Origin: Linepithema humile
Taxonomy: Eukaryota; Arthropoda; Insecta; Hymenoptera; Formicidae
Reading direction: 5' to 3'
DNA length: 64,000 bases
NCBI RefSeq assembly: GCF_040581485.1
Contig: NC_090132.1
Span: 11,729,001 to 11,793,000 of the forward strand
The first letter of the stretch is position 1. The number at the start of each line of letters is the position of its first letter. Made by a program: the position numbers and the translations under genes. Positions 32,083 through 42,200 of the stretch are shown piece after piece. The notes below the pieces were generated by a model. It did not search any database, had not been told where the DNA came from, and saw only the letters and a list, made by a program, of their open reading frames with translations.

Positions 32083-32475
32083 CTATCGATGACTGATGTC
32101 GATCGATGGCGGATCGATTCTTAAATGTCGGAGGAACAGGAGGCACAATTGTCCGCAGATCGTTTGATCGTACGTTTGGTAGGCTGTGCGATTGTACGTT
32201 ATCGTTGTATCGGTGCCTCCGAGGTAGCGTGTAATCTCCTTCGGCGGTTGCAAATTACCAAAGCTGTCAAAGTATATGACGCGATCGCCTCTCTTGGCGT
32301 ACGCCACCCAATGCGTGCCCGGCCCGTCGACATCATCTAAATTCACGATACCGCTCTCATTTTTTTGTATCTTGTCAGGTAAAGCGTTACGCATGTAGAC
32401 ACCTCGGAAATATGGTATTCGCATACGCCTCGCCAATGCAAACAATTGTAGATTGGTGGTGGCACCCGCGGGCAT
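32083..32475 (-). CDS. PRO: Adenain-like cysteine protease of Maverick
   Basis: This intact 130-codon frame belongs to the Ulp1/adenain (C5/C48-like) family. The His is in GPGTHWVAYAK (about residue 54), the Asp in IYFDSFG (about 70) and the Cys in ICGQLCLLF (about 107). The spacing is that of the compact Polinton protease. In the family it cleaves capsid precursors during particle maturation. It lies directly upstream of the minor capsid gene and 2 bases after the small basic gene, so the minus-strand genes look tightly packed. The last few residues (DPPSIDISHR) differ from the family norm and may reflect a shifted stop. Confidence 0.85.
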   Translation of the reverse strand: MPAGATTNLQLFALARRMRIPYFRGVYMRNALPDKIQKNESGIVNLDDVDGPGTHWVAYAKRGDRVIYFDSFGNLQPPKEITRYLGGTDTTITYNRTAYQTYDQTICGQLCLLFLRHLRIDPPSIDISHR

Positions 32476-32477
32476 TT

Positions 32478-32753
32478 CTATCGTTTTTTCGACGTTTTTT
32501 TTTTCTTCAATCCTTTGCCCCGCTTGTACGGAGCGAGATAAATCCCCCGTCCTTCCGCTTTATTGTGACGTTTTATCTCTTCGAGTTGTCGTCGCGCAGC
32601 CTTAGAGTCATTCACCACCTTTGCAACACCCGCCGCTCTATCGGCAAGCGAACCGATGACTCCCAAGAGCGGTAATAACGGTAACATACCACCGCATTTT
32701 GCTGCCGGAAGCGTTCTCCTCTTGGTCTTCTTCTTTCTCTTTGTAATACCCAT
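32478..32753 (-). CDS. Small basic membrane-like virion protein of Maverick
   Basis: The 91-residue protein begins MGITKRKKKTKRRTLPAAK, followed by a hydrophobic Gly/Leu-rich segment (MLPLLPLLGVIGSLADRAAG, residues about 23-42), an Arg/Lys/Gln-rich helix and a Lys-rich tail. Short basic proteins with one hydrophobic segment at this place are typical of insect Mavericks and resemble adenovirus pX/pVI-type minor virion proteins in layout. The role in particle assembly or membrane contact is inferred. It lies 3 bases from the PLA2-like gene and 2 bases from the protease gene, and is intact. Confidence 0.6.
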   Translation of the reverse strand: MGITKRKKKTKRRTLPAAKCGGMLPLLPLLGVIGSLADRAAGVAKVVNDSKAARRQLEEIKRHNKAEGRGIYLAPYKRGKGLKKKKTSKKR

Positions 32754-32756
32754 TCC

Positions 32757-33089
32757 CTATTTCGTCTTTGCTTTCATAGCAGCCCATACGGCGGTAGCAG
32801 CGGCCCTCTCACCGAGAGTCGCGTCCGCAGCGGTGATCCGTTCCCGCGCTGCTTTATCGGCGAGAACGCGATCGGCGGCGTAGCGGTCCACTAATTCGCG
32901 GTTTTGCGAGTACGTGATGTCGTGATCGCGGCACGCCGCGTCTAACGAATTGATACCTCGATTCCCTCGCGCGAGTCGTTTCCGCAGACGAGTCCCCGGC
33001 CCGCAAAATTGGTAGTTGAGTATATGCAGCACCAACGGTAGTCGATTTATCACACTGTTTAGTAAACCGGCACCCTTGTATCGTTTCAT
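32757..33089 (-). CDS. Phospholipase A2-like protein (parvovirus VP1u type) of Maverick
   Basis: The 110-residue intact frame carries a Ca-binding-loop-like FCGPGTRLRKR (about residues 28-38) and the catalytic helix motif AACRDHDITY (about 50-59) with the His-Asp pair. This matches the compact phospholipase A2 domain of parvovirus capsid N-termini. In the usual YCGPG loop Tyr is replaced by Phe here. Such domains act on endosomal membranes during virus entry; in a Maverick the role is inferred. It heads the minus-strand virion gene block, and the plus-strand block starts 139 bases away, so 33090-33227 is likely a divergent promoter. Confidence 0.75.
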   Translation of the reverse strand: MKRYKGAGLLNSVINRLPLVLHILNYQFCGPGTRLRKRLARGNRGINSLDAACRDHDITYSQNRELVDRYAADRVLADKAARERITAADATLGERAAATAVWAAMKAKTK

Positions 33090-33227
33090 AAAGCGCGAAT
33101 TCTAACGTATCGCGTGTAAATCATATTTCCAATTGAGGTGTGTTTCGACAGCGCTTACCTATAAATAGGAGGCGCGTATCGATCATTAACTAGTAGAATA
33201 TCAAAGTTTGTCAGACGACGACGTACA
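33090..33227. promoter_or_regulatory. Divergent intergenic region between virion and ATPase blocks
   Basis: This 138-base gap separates genes running in opposite directions (PLA2-like on minus, small spliced gene on plus). It includes CTATAAATAGG near 33160, a possible TATA box for the plus strand. Confidence 0.4.
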
Positions 33228-33458
33228 ATGAATAACCGGGATAATAAGAAGGAACGGAAGGAGGTGAATGTCGCAAACGTGTATTGATAATCGTGTGTTT
33301 GAAACAATATTTTTTTTCAGGATAATGTCCGAATCATGTATGGAAATAGAGATATTTTAGATCTAGGAATAAATATCCGAGCACCGCTCTTTCCAACATC
33401 CGATGCTGCGCACTCGTCGCGTAATAACAAGGATGAGAAAAAGTCTGGTAAAAAATGA
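33228..33458 (+). CDS. Small two-exon Maverick protein overlapping the ATPase start
   Basis: Exon 1 is 33228-33263 (MNNRDNKKERKE). It has a GTGAAT donor, a TTTTTTTCAG acceptor at 33320, then exon 2 to 33458 with MYGNRDILDLGINIRAPLF and a Lys-rich end (KDEKKSGKK). Its stop TGA shares bases with the ATPase ATG (ATGA at 33455-33458). I do not recognise it. DILDLGINI echoes the YLDIGINV block of the terminal Maverick genes, which may be coincidence. Without splicing the first exon stops after about 19 codons, so splicing is needed for this model. Confidence 0.4.
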
Positions 33459-34066
33459 AATTTGTACAACAACCGTACACGATCCGTGTGAAAAACATGG
33501 ATGATAAGACGCAAGGGGTTTGTGAGAAGGCGTGCAAACATGGTAAAATGCTGCCAAACACGATACGCGGTATTATTTGCGGTCCCTCGAATTGCGGTAA
33601 AACCAATGTAATGATTAGTCTGCTGGAAAGTCCGAATCGTGTACGTTTCGAAAACGTGTACGTGTACTCGAAATTGTTGAATCAATCAAAGTATCCATAT
33701 CTCGAAAGATTGCTCGGATCGATCGATGAAATCGGCTACTTTACATTCTCAGACAACAACACAATTGTACCGCACAGCGAAGCATTACCGAATTCCGTAT
33801 TCGTCTTTGACGATATAGCGTGCGACAAGCAGAATGCGATACGCGAGTACTTTGCTATGAGTCGACATTCGAAAGTCGATTGTTTCTATCTGTGCCAAAC
33901 ATATGCAAAAATACCGAAACATCTCGTGCGCGACAACGCGAATTTACTCGTAATATTCAAGCAGGATGGAACAAACCATAAGCATGTCTACAACGATCAT
34001 GTGAATACGGACCTGACGTATGAAGATTTTTGTACATTGTGTCACGCATGTTGGCAGCACAAGTAA
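33455..34066 (+). CDS. ATP: Packaging ATPase (FtsK/HerA, A32-like) of Maverick
   Basis: The intact 203-residue frame has Walker A in CGPSNCGKTNVM (about residues 43-54) and Walker B in FVFDDIACD (about 113-121), followed by a sensor-like FYLCQTYAKIPKHL. Length and motifs match the Polinton packaging ATPase, which in related viruses pumps DNA into the capsid. It begins the plus-strand block of ATPase, accessory proteins and integrase. It shows no damage, in contrast to the capsid and integrase genes. Confidence 0.9.
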   Translation: MKFVQQPYTIRVKNMDDKTQGVCEKACKHGKMLPNTIRGIICGPSNCGKTNVMISLLESPNRVRFENVYVYSKLLNQSKYPYLERLLGSIDEIGYFTFSDNNTIVPHSEALPNSVFVFDDIACDKQNAIREYFAMSRHSKVDCFYLCQTYAKIPKHLVRDNANLLVIFKQDGTNHKHVYNDHVNTDLTYEDFCTLCHACWQHK

Positions 34067-34116
34067 GGTTTTTTAGTGATAGACAAGGATAGTATAATTA
34101 ACGATGGACGATACAG

Positions 34117-35222
34117 ATGTGGTTTTATCGAGTTTGCGGTACCGCGAAATGGTTAGTTGTTCTCAAGACGTTGACAATGACGCTCGACACGAAAGATATC
34201 GACGAGAGGGAGAAGATCGCGAAGGAAATCGCTCGTACGAGCAAATCGATTCGCAAAAAGCATTGGACGTTAAAGACGGGTAGAGTGGAGCAAGAGGTGC
34301 AATTGGAGAAACGGTTGAAACCGATCGTAGAGCCGTTGAAACAAATCGTTGAGAATACCGGAGACGATGATCCTATCAAAGAGCCGTCTACATCAGAGTT
34401 GAAGAAGAAGAATCGAAAGCGATGGAGCACAGTGCAGCACAGCACCGTGCCAATGGGTAAACGAATAAAGCCGGATACCTCGCTCCAACCGCAAAAATTA
34501 GCGTTCGAAAGCCCGATGAGGTCAAATGAAACCGACAGCGCGGATCTCTCTCTCGTGACATCCTTGCGAGAGACGATGGAAACGTTTGAAGGCCAGGAAG
34601 CTCTATATGGTCAAATGGGTCTGCTGGGCCAAGAGTACATCGGGGAGCTTGAGCGGTGACAAGAAGAGAGGGATCGACAACGTGTAGAGCGTATACTTCA
34701 ACGATGCGGGAACGTTTCTCGGAGACAAGGCCTTCGACATTGATAGAGACGACAATTTGATTGTGGACGGTGTAAAATACGCGGGCACGTCCGGCCTGTT
34801 TGAATTAATATTTAAAAGACTTCCCGACAATACGCTGTGTACGGAGGATGACAAACAAAAGTACAAGAGCATACTACTCGCTACTAACGCTCACAGACGC
34901 GGTCATAACGCGCATTTACCTATTTTGGGAAACAAAGGATACAAATACAAACATATCATCACACCTTTGATATCTAAGAAAGGTGGAGGTGTTGCACATC
35001 TCGACAAGAGAGGTGCGGGTCGCACGTTACCCAAGTGTAACCTAACCATAGACCATGACTGTGACCGACAACGCGGTCGATTACGTGCACTGGGATGATC
35101 CGAACGAATTGGTGGATCGTCTTCGATTGCTGGACGCCTCCCGTTAGGCGGGAAACAACGCGCACGACGAGTTTCTCTCGATTATCTAGGAACTGCGCGA
35201 AGCTGGTCTGATTATAAATTGA
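34117..35222 (+). pseudogene. Conserved Maverick protein (DUF8207-like), broken
   Basis: The first part (to 34659) has an alpha-helical basic N-terminus (DEREKIAKEIARTSKSIRKK), a Lys-rich linker and an acidic C-terminal patch; the true start may be the Met at 34177 (MTLDTKDID). After a stop the second part (about 34715-35098) reads DGVKYAGTSGLFELIFKRLP and NAHRRGHNAHLPILGNKGYK. The third, in another frame, reads VDYVHWDDPNELVDRLRLL with two further in-frame stops before 35222. I recall this C-terminal domain as DUF8207, common in ant genomes. Its function is unknown. It lies between the ATPase and integrase genes as in other insect Mavericks. Confidence 0.6.
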
Positions 35223-35271
35223 TCGTCGTTGTCACCGCTGTAACCAGTATTGCTCGTGCAATGCTACAGGA

Positions 35272-35842
35272 ATGTCTATCAACAAATTCGGACTACAGCT
35301 AGGAGGAAGCGACAGGGTGACGAGACGTGGATCGTGGAGCGGCGGAGTCTCGAAGAATTACGTGCGCGAGCATTGTCTCTGCAAAGATAGTAAGGTTTTC
35401 AACGCCAAGTCACGCGTAATCAGACATCTCGCCGACCCTGAAGCGGATATCGACGCCGTCAACAAGCTGCATCTGGATCATCACTTCAAGCTTATGAGCG
35501 ATCGTGCGAATCGAGATCGTATGCTCTATGACAGTGCTCTATGAAAATTTTAAGCGAGAAGTACTTTCGAGACTCGAAGATTAGGAGAATACCGAGCGGA
35601 CCTGGAAGAGGGACCACGACGATTACATCGAGACCAGATACGTGACGTTGGAACGACAGAATCACGATCTGAGAGGTCTCCTCGACGAGAATGTAGCGCG
35701 ACTCAATGGAAAACTCGTCGATCACGAGCGAGAGACGAAGAGTCTTGTCGAGCGAGAGATTTTCAATCTTCGTAGAGCTATGAGAACAAATTTCATTGAA
35801 TACTACGATGAAGCAATGAAGAAGCAAAACGAATCGCAATGA
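35272..35842 (+). pseudogene. Maverick coiled-coil accessory protein, frameshifted
   Basis: The first frame (35272-35544) starts MSINKFGLQLGGSD and has KNYVREHCLCKDSKVFNAKSR then a helical stretch. It stops at 35544, and a TAG near 35582 follows. The rest in another frame (35642-35842) is a coiled coil (LERQNHDLRGLLDENVARLNGKL). Proteins with a short globular head and a long coiled coil in this position could be fibre- or stalk-like, but that is inference. Its end overlaps the integrase start by 4 bases. Confidence 0.5.
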
Positions 35843-36776
35843 GCAAGAAGGAAGCGGTGAGCCTGGAGAGGAGATCGCTCGTGGACGAGCTCCACACACC
35901 GGCGAGAAGAAACTTTACGCGTAGGCCAGTCGTCGTGAAAGGATACAATGATTTGTGGCAGGCTGACATTGTCGAGATGAGGCCATACTCGCGATCCAAC
36001 GGCGACTACAACTACATTCTAACCGTTATCGATGTGTTGAGCAAGTACGCGTGGGCCATGCCCTTAAAGACCAAAGGTGGAATTGAAACGTCCAAAGCAC
36101 TTTCCGCGATATTTAGGGAGAGAATTCCGAAAAATTTGCAGACCGACCATGGAAAAGAATTTTACAACAGAGATTTCCAAAATCTTGTCAAGAAACACGG
36201 CATCAATCATTATTCGACATACTCGGTCATGAAGGCTTCGGTGGTGGAACGATTCAATCGCACGTTAAAGAATGAAATGTGGAATTTTTTACGCTTACGG
36301 AATCGTACAAGTGGATCGACGATTTACCGCGATTGGTCTCGGAATACAACGGTCGTAAACATCGTACGATCGGTATGCGCCCGATCGATGTCACTCCCGA
36401 GATCGCAAAGGGACTCTTGAGCACCGTGTACAGTAGAATAAAAATTGCCGCGCCGGCGAAATTCAGGGTGGGTGATCCGGTGCGCGTGAGCAAATTCAAA
36501 ACTGTATTCGAGAAAGGATACACGCCGAATTGGTCGACGGAGGTGTTTAAGATCGCCGCGGTGCAACGTACCAATCCTGTGACGTATCTGATTAAAGATT
36601 ACCGCGGAGATCCGGTCGCGGGAGGCTTTTACGAGTACGAATTGCTCAAGACCGCTCAACCCGACGTTTATCTCGTGGAGAAGGTGTTGCGTCGAAAGGA
36701 CGACAAGGTGTTTGTAAAGTGGTTGGGATTCGACAATTCGCACAACTCTTGGATAAATAAAGACGATGTATTGTAA
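35839..36776 (+). pseudogene. INT: Retroviral-type integrase with chromodomain (Maverick), frameshifted
   Basis: The first frame (35839-36420) contains the integrase core: LWQADIVEM (first Asp), LQTDHGKEF (second Asp) and ASVVERFNRTLKNEMW (Glu). Near 36285 the reading changes to the frame ending at 36776, with YKWIDDLPRLVSEYN, KFRVGDPVRVSKFK and a C-terminal chromodomain-like segment (EKVLRRKDDKVFVKWLGF ... SWINKDDVL). All three catalytic acids are kept; the single frameshift is the only visible break. Polinton integrases join the element ends to host DNA, giving 6-base duplications as seen here. The gene ends 119 bases before the nested Gypsy-A. Confidence 0.85.
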
Positions 36777-36894
36777 TAAACTATGTATATTATACATTGT
36801 ATTATAATAAACTATTATACATATATACAATGGTGTTCTTTATTACTACTACAATATGTTACAATATATACATTTAAAAAAAAAACTAATAATA

Positions 36895-38161
36895 TGTAAC
36901 GATGCAGCCCGCTGCATCGTTACGGCTACGGACCGTCCATCGTCCGTAGCCCACCAAGGGCGCATCGCGCGCCGATAAATTTCCTATCAAAAACAGCGGC
37001 GGTCAACCGCCGAAAATCCCCCACACCCGACCGTTCCGAAATTCCGTATTGTGGGGGACTCGCCGCCGAAACCGCCGATGCTTGCCGATTCGAAATCATT
37101 CGGCCGCCAGCCGGGTATAAAAGAGGCCCGGCTGAACGTCTTCTCACCAGACTCCGTTCGCTGATAGACAGCGAACATCCCTCTGCGAGTGTCCTCGTAG
37201 TCCTCAACCGAGCATACTCGGTTTTTCGTATACCTGTGCCAGCACACGAGTATCCTCGTGTACCGCCGAGCGTCCTCGGTATTCTTGATTCCCGCATACG
37301 AATCTATTCGTATACCCGCCGAGCGTACTTGGCTCCTCTAGGCCACCGAACTTCGTATTGCGGGCATTTCCGCATACCAAGCTAAGTCGCCGTTCTAAGA
37401 TTCCGCCTTCGTACGAGCATCCTCGTACTCCCGCCGAGCGTAATCGGCAACCTAAGTCCTGATACCGCGTTTATTCGCCGGGATTTCAAAATCGTAATCC
37501 GTCCGGCAAGCAAAACCACGTCGACCAATCCGCGCCGCCGAATAGTCCGCATCGATCTACGAACAGACTCGCGATACTACGAACGCACTCACCGACCAGC
37601 GCTCCGTATCGTACCAACCGTTGTGACACGATCGCCCGCGCTTGCGCTCTCACCGACCGCACCAAGACGCCTCACGTCACACTAAATAATTATTTCGCCG
37701 CCGCTCAAATAATTATCTCATTATTGCCAATATTTCACATTTATTTTCACGTTGCTTTCGCTTTTATTTTGCGCCGCTTTAAAATAATTATTTCACCGTT
37801 GTTCAGATAATTATTCTGCTACCGCCGATACTTCGCTTACGTTCACGCCGCTTTATATTTATTCCACGCCGCCTCAAGATTTATTTCGCCATTGCCAAAT
37901 AATTATTTCACCGATATTCTGTTACTGATTTCACCGATATATCCTTTCATATGTATTTTACCTAGCTCAAATAATTATTCAGCCGTTGCTTAATAATTCT
38001 TTCGCATCGCATGTACACACACAGTCATCAAACATACTAAATTAAATAAACACGTCTTCTAATTTACCATTAACTAAACGCATTTTCTTTGACACACCCC
38101 CAACCGACCGAACCTGGATTCCGACGAGCTATACCGCGCTCGAAAAGCTCACACGGTTTCA
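36895..38161 (+). repeat. 5' LTR of Gypsy-A
   Basis: It starts TGTAACGATGCAG and ends GGTTTCA. A 13-bp perfect hairpin (GTAACGATGCAGC/GCTGCATCGTTAC) opens the LTR. The TATA box TATAAAAG is at 37116 and the AATAAA at 38045. The 3' third has several diverged AATAATTATTTC-centred repeats. Confidence 0.95.
37116..37123 (+). promoter_or_regulatory. Gypsy-A LTR TATA box
   Basis: TATAAAAG lies within GGGTATAAAAGAGGCCCGGC and is conserved in all four LTR copies in the window. Confidence 0.7.
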
Positions 38162-39250
38162 TGGCGCCCGAACAGGGACCAGATAAAGGGGTGCGTCAAC
38201 GAGATCCACTAACGATGACTGCGTGGATACAGCGGTTACCGCGCTCCGAAATAGCGCGACTTCTGCAAACCCGCGATATCAACTGCGACGGCAACTTGGA
38301 CGATCTCCGTCGACGATTACGCGAATACATTCGCGCGAATCCGGGGGACATCATCCCCCCAGCCGAAGAACCAACGGAAACCGAGGCCCGGGCGACATTA
38401 AACGTACCACTGCTACGACTCCCGGGTAGCTCGGGCCGCGCAAGTCCGATCGACGACGACGACCGGGCTAGTTTTTATTCAGCACCCGACTGCCGACCCC
38501 ATTGCCAGCCCGCTTGAGCCAGCGAAAACGATGGATCAAATCCGAAAATGGGAGTGCCACTTCGATGGCAAAGACCCAATTGCTTTCCTCGAGCGCATCG
38601 AAGAACTTCGGCAAATTTATCGATATTCGGGCGACCACCTTCTTCTCGGCCTGCCCGAAATTCTTAGAGGCGAGCCACTGCTCTGGTTCCGAAACCGCCG
38701 CCACGCCTGGAGGACGTGGCCCGATTTTCTGACCGAATTTCGCGGACATTTCCTCCCGCGACGCTACCAAGCCCGCCTCCGGAGGGAGGCGACCAACTGT
38801 CGCCAGCTACCGAACGAGGACTTTTCAAAATTCTCGACCGCCTTGCTTACGCTCGCGCGCCGCGCCGGGGGACTTTCAGAGGCGGAAACACTCGATCTCC
38901 TGATCGAAAATATGGACCCGGAATACCGCCTGTATATCCGCCCGCACGACGCGATTGATTTCGACGAGCTTTCCGACCGCGCCGCCGAGTACGAAGAACT
39001 CACCGCGCAACGACGACAACGCGACCGAAAACCCATCGAAACTCAAAGCACCGCAACCACCGAGTACAAACGGAACGAATGCTGCTGGCGCTGCAAGCAG
39101 CGGGGCCATACCCGACTGAATTGCAAACGGCCGCCTCGCAAATTCTGTTCTCAGTGCGGGAAGGATGGGGTATATTCCCGCGACTGTCACCCGCCGGCGG
39201 GAAACGCCACGCGGGCCGGGGCAACGGCGGCCGCCCACCGGCCCAATTAG
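38161..39250 (+). pseudogene. gag: Gypsy-A gag, frameshifted
   Basis: An ATG at 38161 spans the LTR end and primer site; a second in-frame ATG at 38215 (MTAWIQRLPRSEIARLL) is a more likely start. The N-terminal part holds a SAP-like helix pair and runs to 38517. From 38402 another frame opens and continues the protein (HPTADPIASPLEP, then MDQIRKWECHFDGKD, a Gypsy capsid domain with WPDFLTEFRGHFLPRRY). Two zinc knuckles follow (CWRCKQRGHTRLNC and CSQCGKDGVYSRDC), where the second has Val-Tyr in place of the usual Gly-His. The frame change inside gag looks like a mutation rather than programmed shifting. Gag forms the particle and binds RNA. Confidence 0.75.
38162..38179 (+). promoter_or_regulatory. 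Primer binding site, tRNA-Lys type
   Basis: TGGCGCCCGAACAGGGAC directly follows the LTR. It is the 18-base complement of a tRNA-Lys 3' end. Confidence 0.9.
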
Positions 39251-42200
39251 AAATCATTTTTCGGCCGCGTCCGCACATTCAAATCACGTGCTGCGGAAAA
39301 ATCATCACCGCTCTTCTCGACTCGGGTTCCGACCGGTCATTCATCAATAGCGCGCTCGCCGGATATATAGTGGACAAGGGCTACCGCCCCCGCACCATAC
39401 ATGAGCACGTAACGGTAGCTGACGGCGGTTCCGCCCCCATCACCGAAAGCTTCAAGCTTAAAATCGAAATAGAAGGGGAGAGCTTCTCGCACGATTTTCA
39501 AGTACTTCCGGCGCTAGGCAACGAAATGCTGATAGGGGTAGATCTATGGGCGTATTTAGGGATCACCCTACCGCCACCACCGTTACCGAAATTCGCGCCC
39601 TCCGACAATGCCGACACAATATCCGACGGACTGACACCACGAACCGACACAGAGACCCGGCAACTACGCGCTTTTCTCGACAAAAAACTCTCGCTCTTCC
39701 AACACGTCGTCGGGCCTACCAACCGGATAGAACACCATCTCCGGCTGACCGATACGCGGCCAATAAAGCAGAGATACCGCCCGCGTAATCCAGCCATGCA
39801 GGAGATCATTAACGAGGCCGTTAACGAAATGGAGCGAGAGGGGGTAATAGAACCGTCCCAAAGCGCGTGGAGCTCGCCCGTGGTAATAGTCAAGAAAAAG
39901 GACGGAAAGCCACGGTTTTGTATCGACTTCAGGAAAGTCAACGCCGTAACCGAGCGCGACGCCTACCCCCTCCCGCACATAACCGCCACGTTGGATAAGT
40001 TGCGAGGAGCAAAGTATCTGTCGACACTTGATCTAAAAAGCGGGTATTGGCAGGTACCCCTGACCGCCGAAAGCCGACCCATCACCGCGTTCACCATTCC
40101 AGGGAGGGGGCTGATGCAATTTCGCGTCATGCCGTTCGGTTTGCATTCCGCGCCCGCTACGTTCCAACGCCTTCTCGACACCGTATTAGGCCCCGCGCTA
40201 GAACCCAACGTGTTCGTTTATTTAGACGACGTGATAGTCGTCAGTGCCACTTTTTCCGAGCACTTACAGCATTTAGCCGAAGTATTCCGACGACTCAGAG
40301 AAGCCAAGTTGCGCCTCAATCCGGAAAAATGCCATTTTTGCCGGACCGAACTGGCCTATCTTGGCCATATCATCACGCAAAACGGTATCCATACCGACCC
40401 CGCCAAGATAAGCGCCGTAGCTCAATGGCCCGCTCCAACCACCATCCGAAAAGTCCGCCAATTTCTCGGCATGGCGTCCTGGTACCGCCGTTTCGTGGAC
40501 AATTTTTCCACTATCTCCGCTCCGCTCACGCGGTTGACCCGCAAGAACGCGCGCTGGCAATGGGGGCCGGAGGAAGAAAGCGCCTTTAACGCTCTAAAGG
40601 GGGCGCTCGTGACGGCGCCCGTACTCGCCTGCCCTGACTTCCGGTTACCGTTCGTGCTTCAAACCGATGCAAGCACCTGCGGCCTCGGCGCCGTCTTAAC
40701 ACAAAACTTTACCGAAGGCGAACGCGTGATTGCCTACGCCAGTCGCACGCTTAATACCGCCGAAAAAAATTACAGCGCGACTGAGTTAGAGTGCCTCGCG
40801 GTCGTTTGGGGAATCCGCCGAATGAGGGATTACCTTGAGGGGTATCAATTTACCGTGATTACCGACCATCAGTCACTACGGTGGTTGAAAAACCTCGAAA
40901 CCCCCACCGGCCGACTAGGACGCTGGCTCTTTGAACTCCAGCAGTATAATTTCGAAATACAATATCGTCGCGGAGCATTAAACAAAGTTGCCGACGCTCT
41001 CTCTCGCGAGCCCGAAACTTGCGCCGTCCAACCAGCAACCTGCGCCTGGTATCGCGGACTCATGCGGAAAATAAGAAGCGAACCAAAGAATTATTCCGAC
41101 TACGTTATACGGGGGGGGGGGGGTAAAATCTACCGCCACATACGGCACGATCTTGAGTTCCGCGACCATACCGAAAACGAACAGTGGAAGCGCTGTCTCC
41201 CTCGTTCCGAGCGAAAGAGAATAATACAGCGGTTCCACAACGAACCGACCGCCGAACACCTAGGCGTATCTAAAACGATACACCGCGTCACACGCCATTA
41301 CTATTGGCCCGGCATGTTTCGCGACATCGCCCGATACGTCCGAAACTGCGAAAACTGTCTCGCGTACAAGCCGTATCAGGGCAAGCCTGCCGGTCGCGCA
41401 CACGCGCATAATGTTACCGCGCCGTGGCAACAGGTCACGATCGACCTAATAGGACCGCTGCCGCGCTCCGCGAACGGACATTCGTGGTTATTCGTACTGC
41501 AAGACCGCTTCTCGAAATGGGTGGAATTGCAACCCTTACGCCAAGCCACCGGCGAAGCGGTTAGCCGAATCGTGGCCGAACGCATTATTTACCGACACGG
41601 ATGCCCCGAAAAGATTGTATCCGATAACGGCAAGCAATTTGTTTTGCGCCAATTTATTGGCATGCTTAAATCCTTCGGGATAACCCATCGCACCACACTG
41701 ATATACACACCGCAGTGTAATCCCGTAGAACGAACCAATCGGACCGTTAAGACAATGATCGCGCAATTCGTTGAACGCAATCATCGCACGTGGGACCGCC
41801 ACATCCTAGCATTGCAATACGCATATAACAGCGCGTCTCATGACGCTACCGGACTCACGCCCGCCTTTATCAATTACGGACGCGAATTGGCGTCACCACA
41901 TCCGGAAGACCGAACGCACCTGAGCACGCCGATTCCAACCACCACCTGGCGGCGCCATCTAGACGAGGCCCGAGAGTTGGTGACCGGGAACCTCGCCAGA
42001 GCATTCCAGCGGCAAGAGCCGTACTACAATCTACGGCATCGTGATTGGCGGCCCAAAATCGGCGAGACGGTGTGGCGCCGCGAGCACCCCCTGTCGAACA
42101 AAGCTACCGGCGTCAACGCAAAACTCGCGCCGAAGTACACCGGCCCCTACAAAGTAGGCCGGATCATCACCCCCGTCATTTATGATTTGCGTGATAAGAG

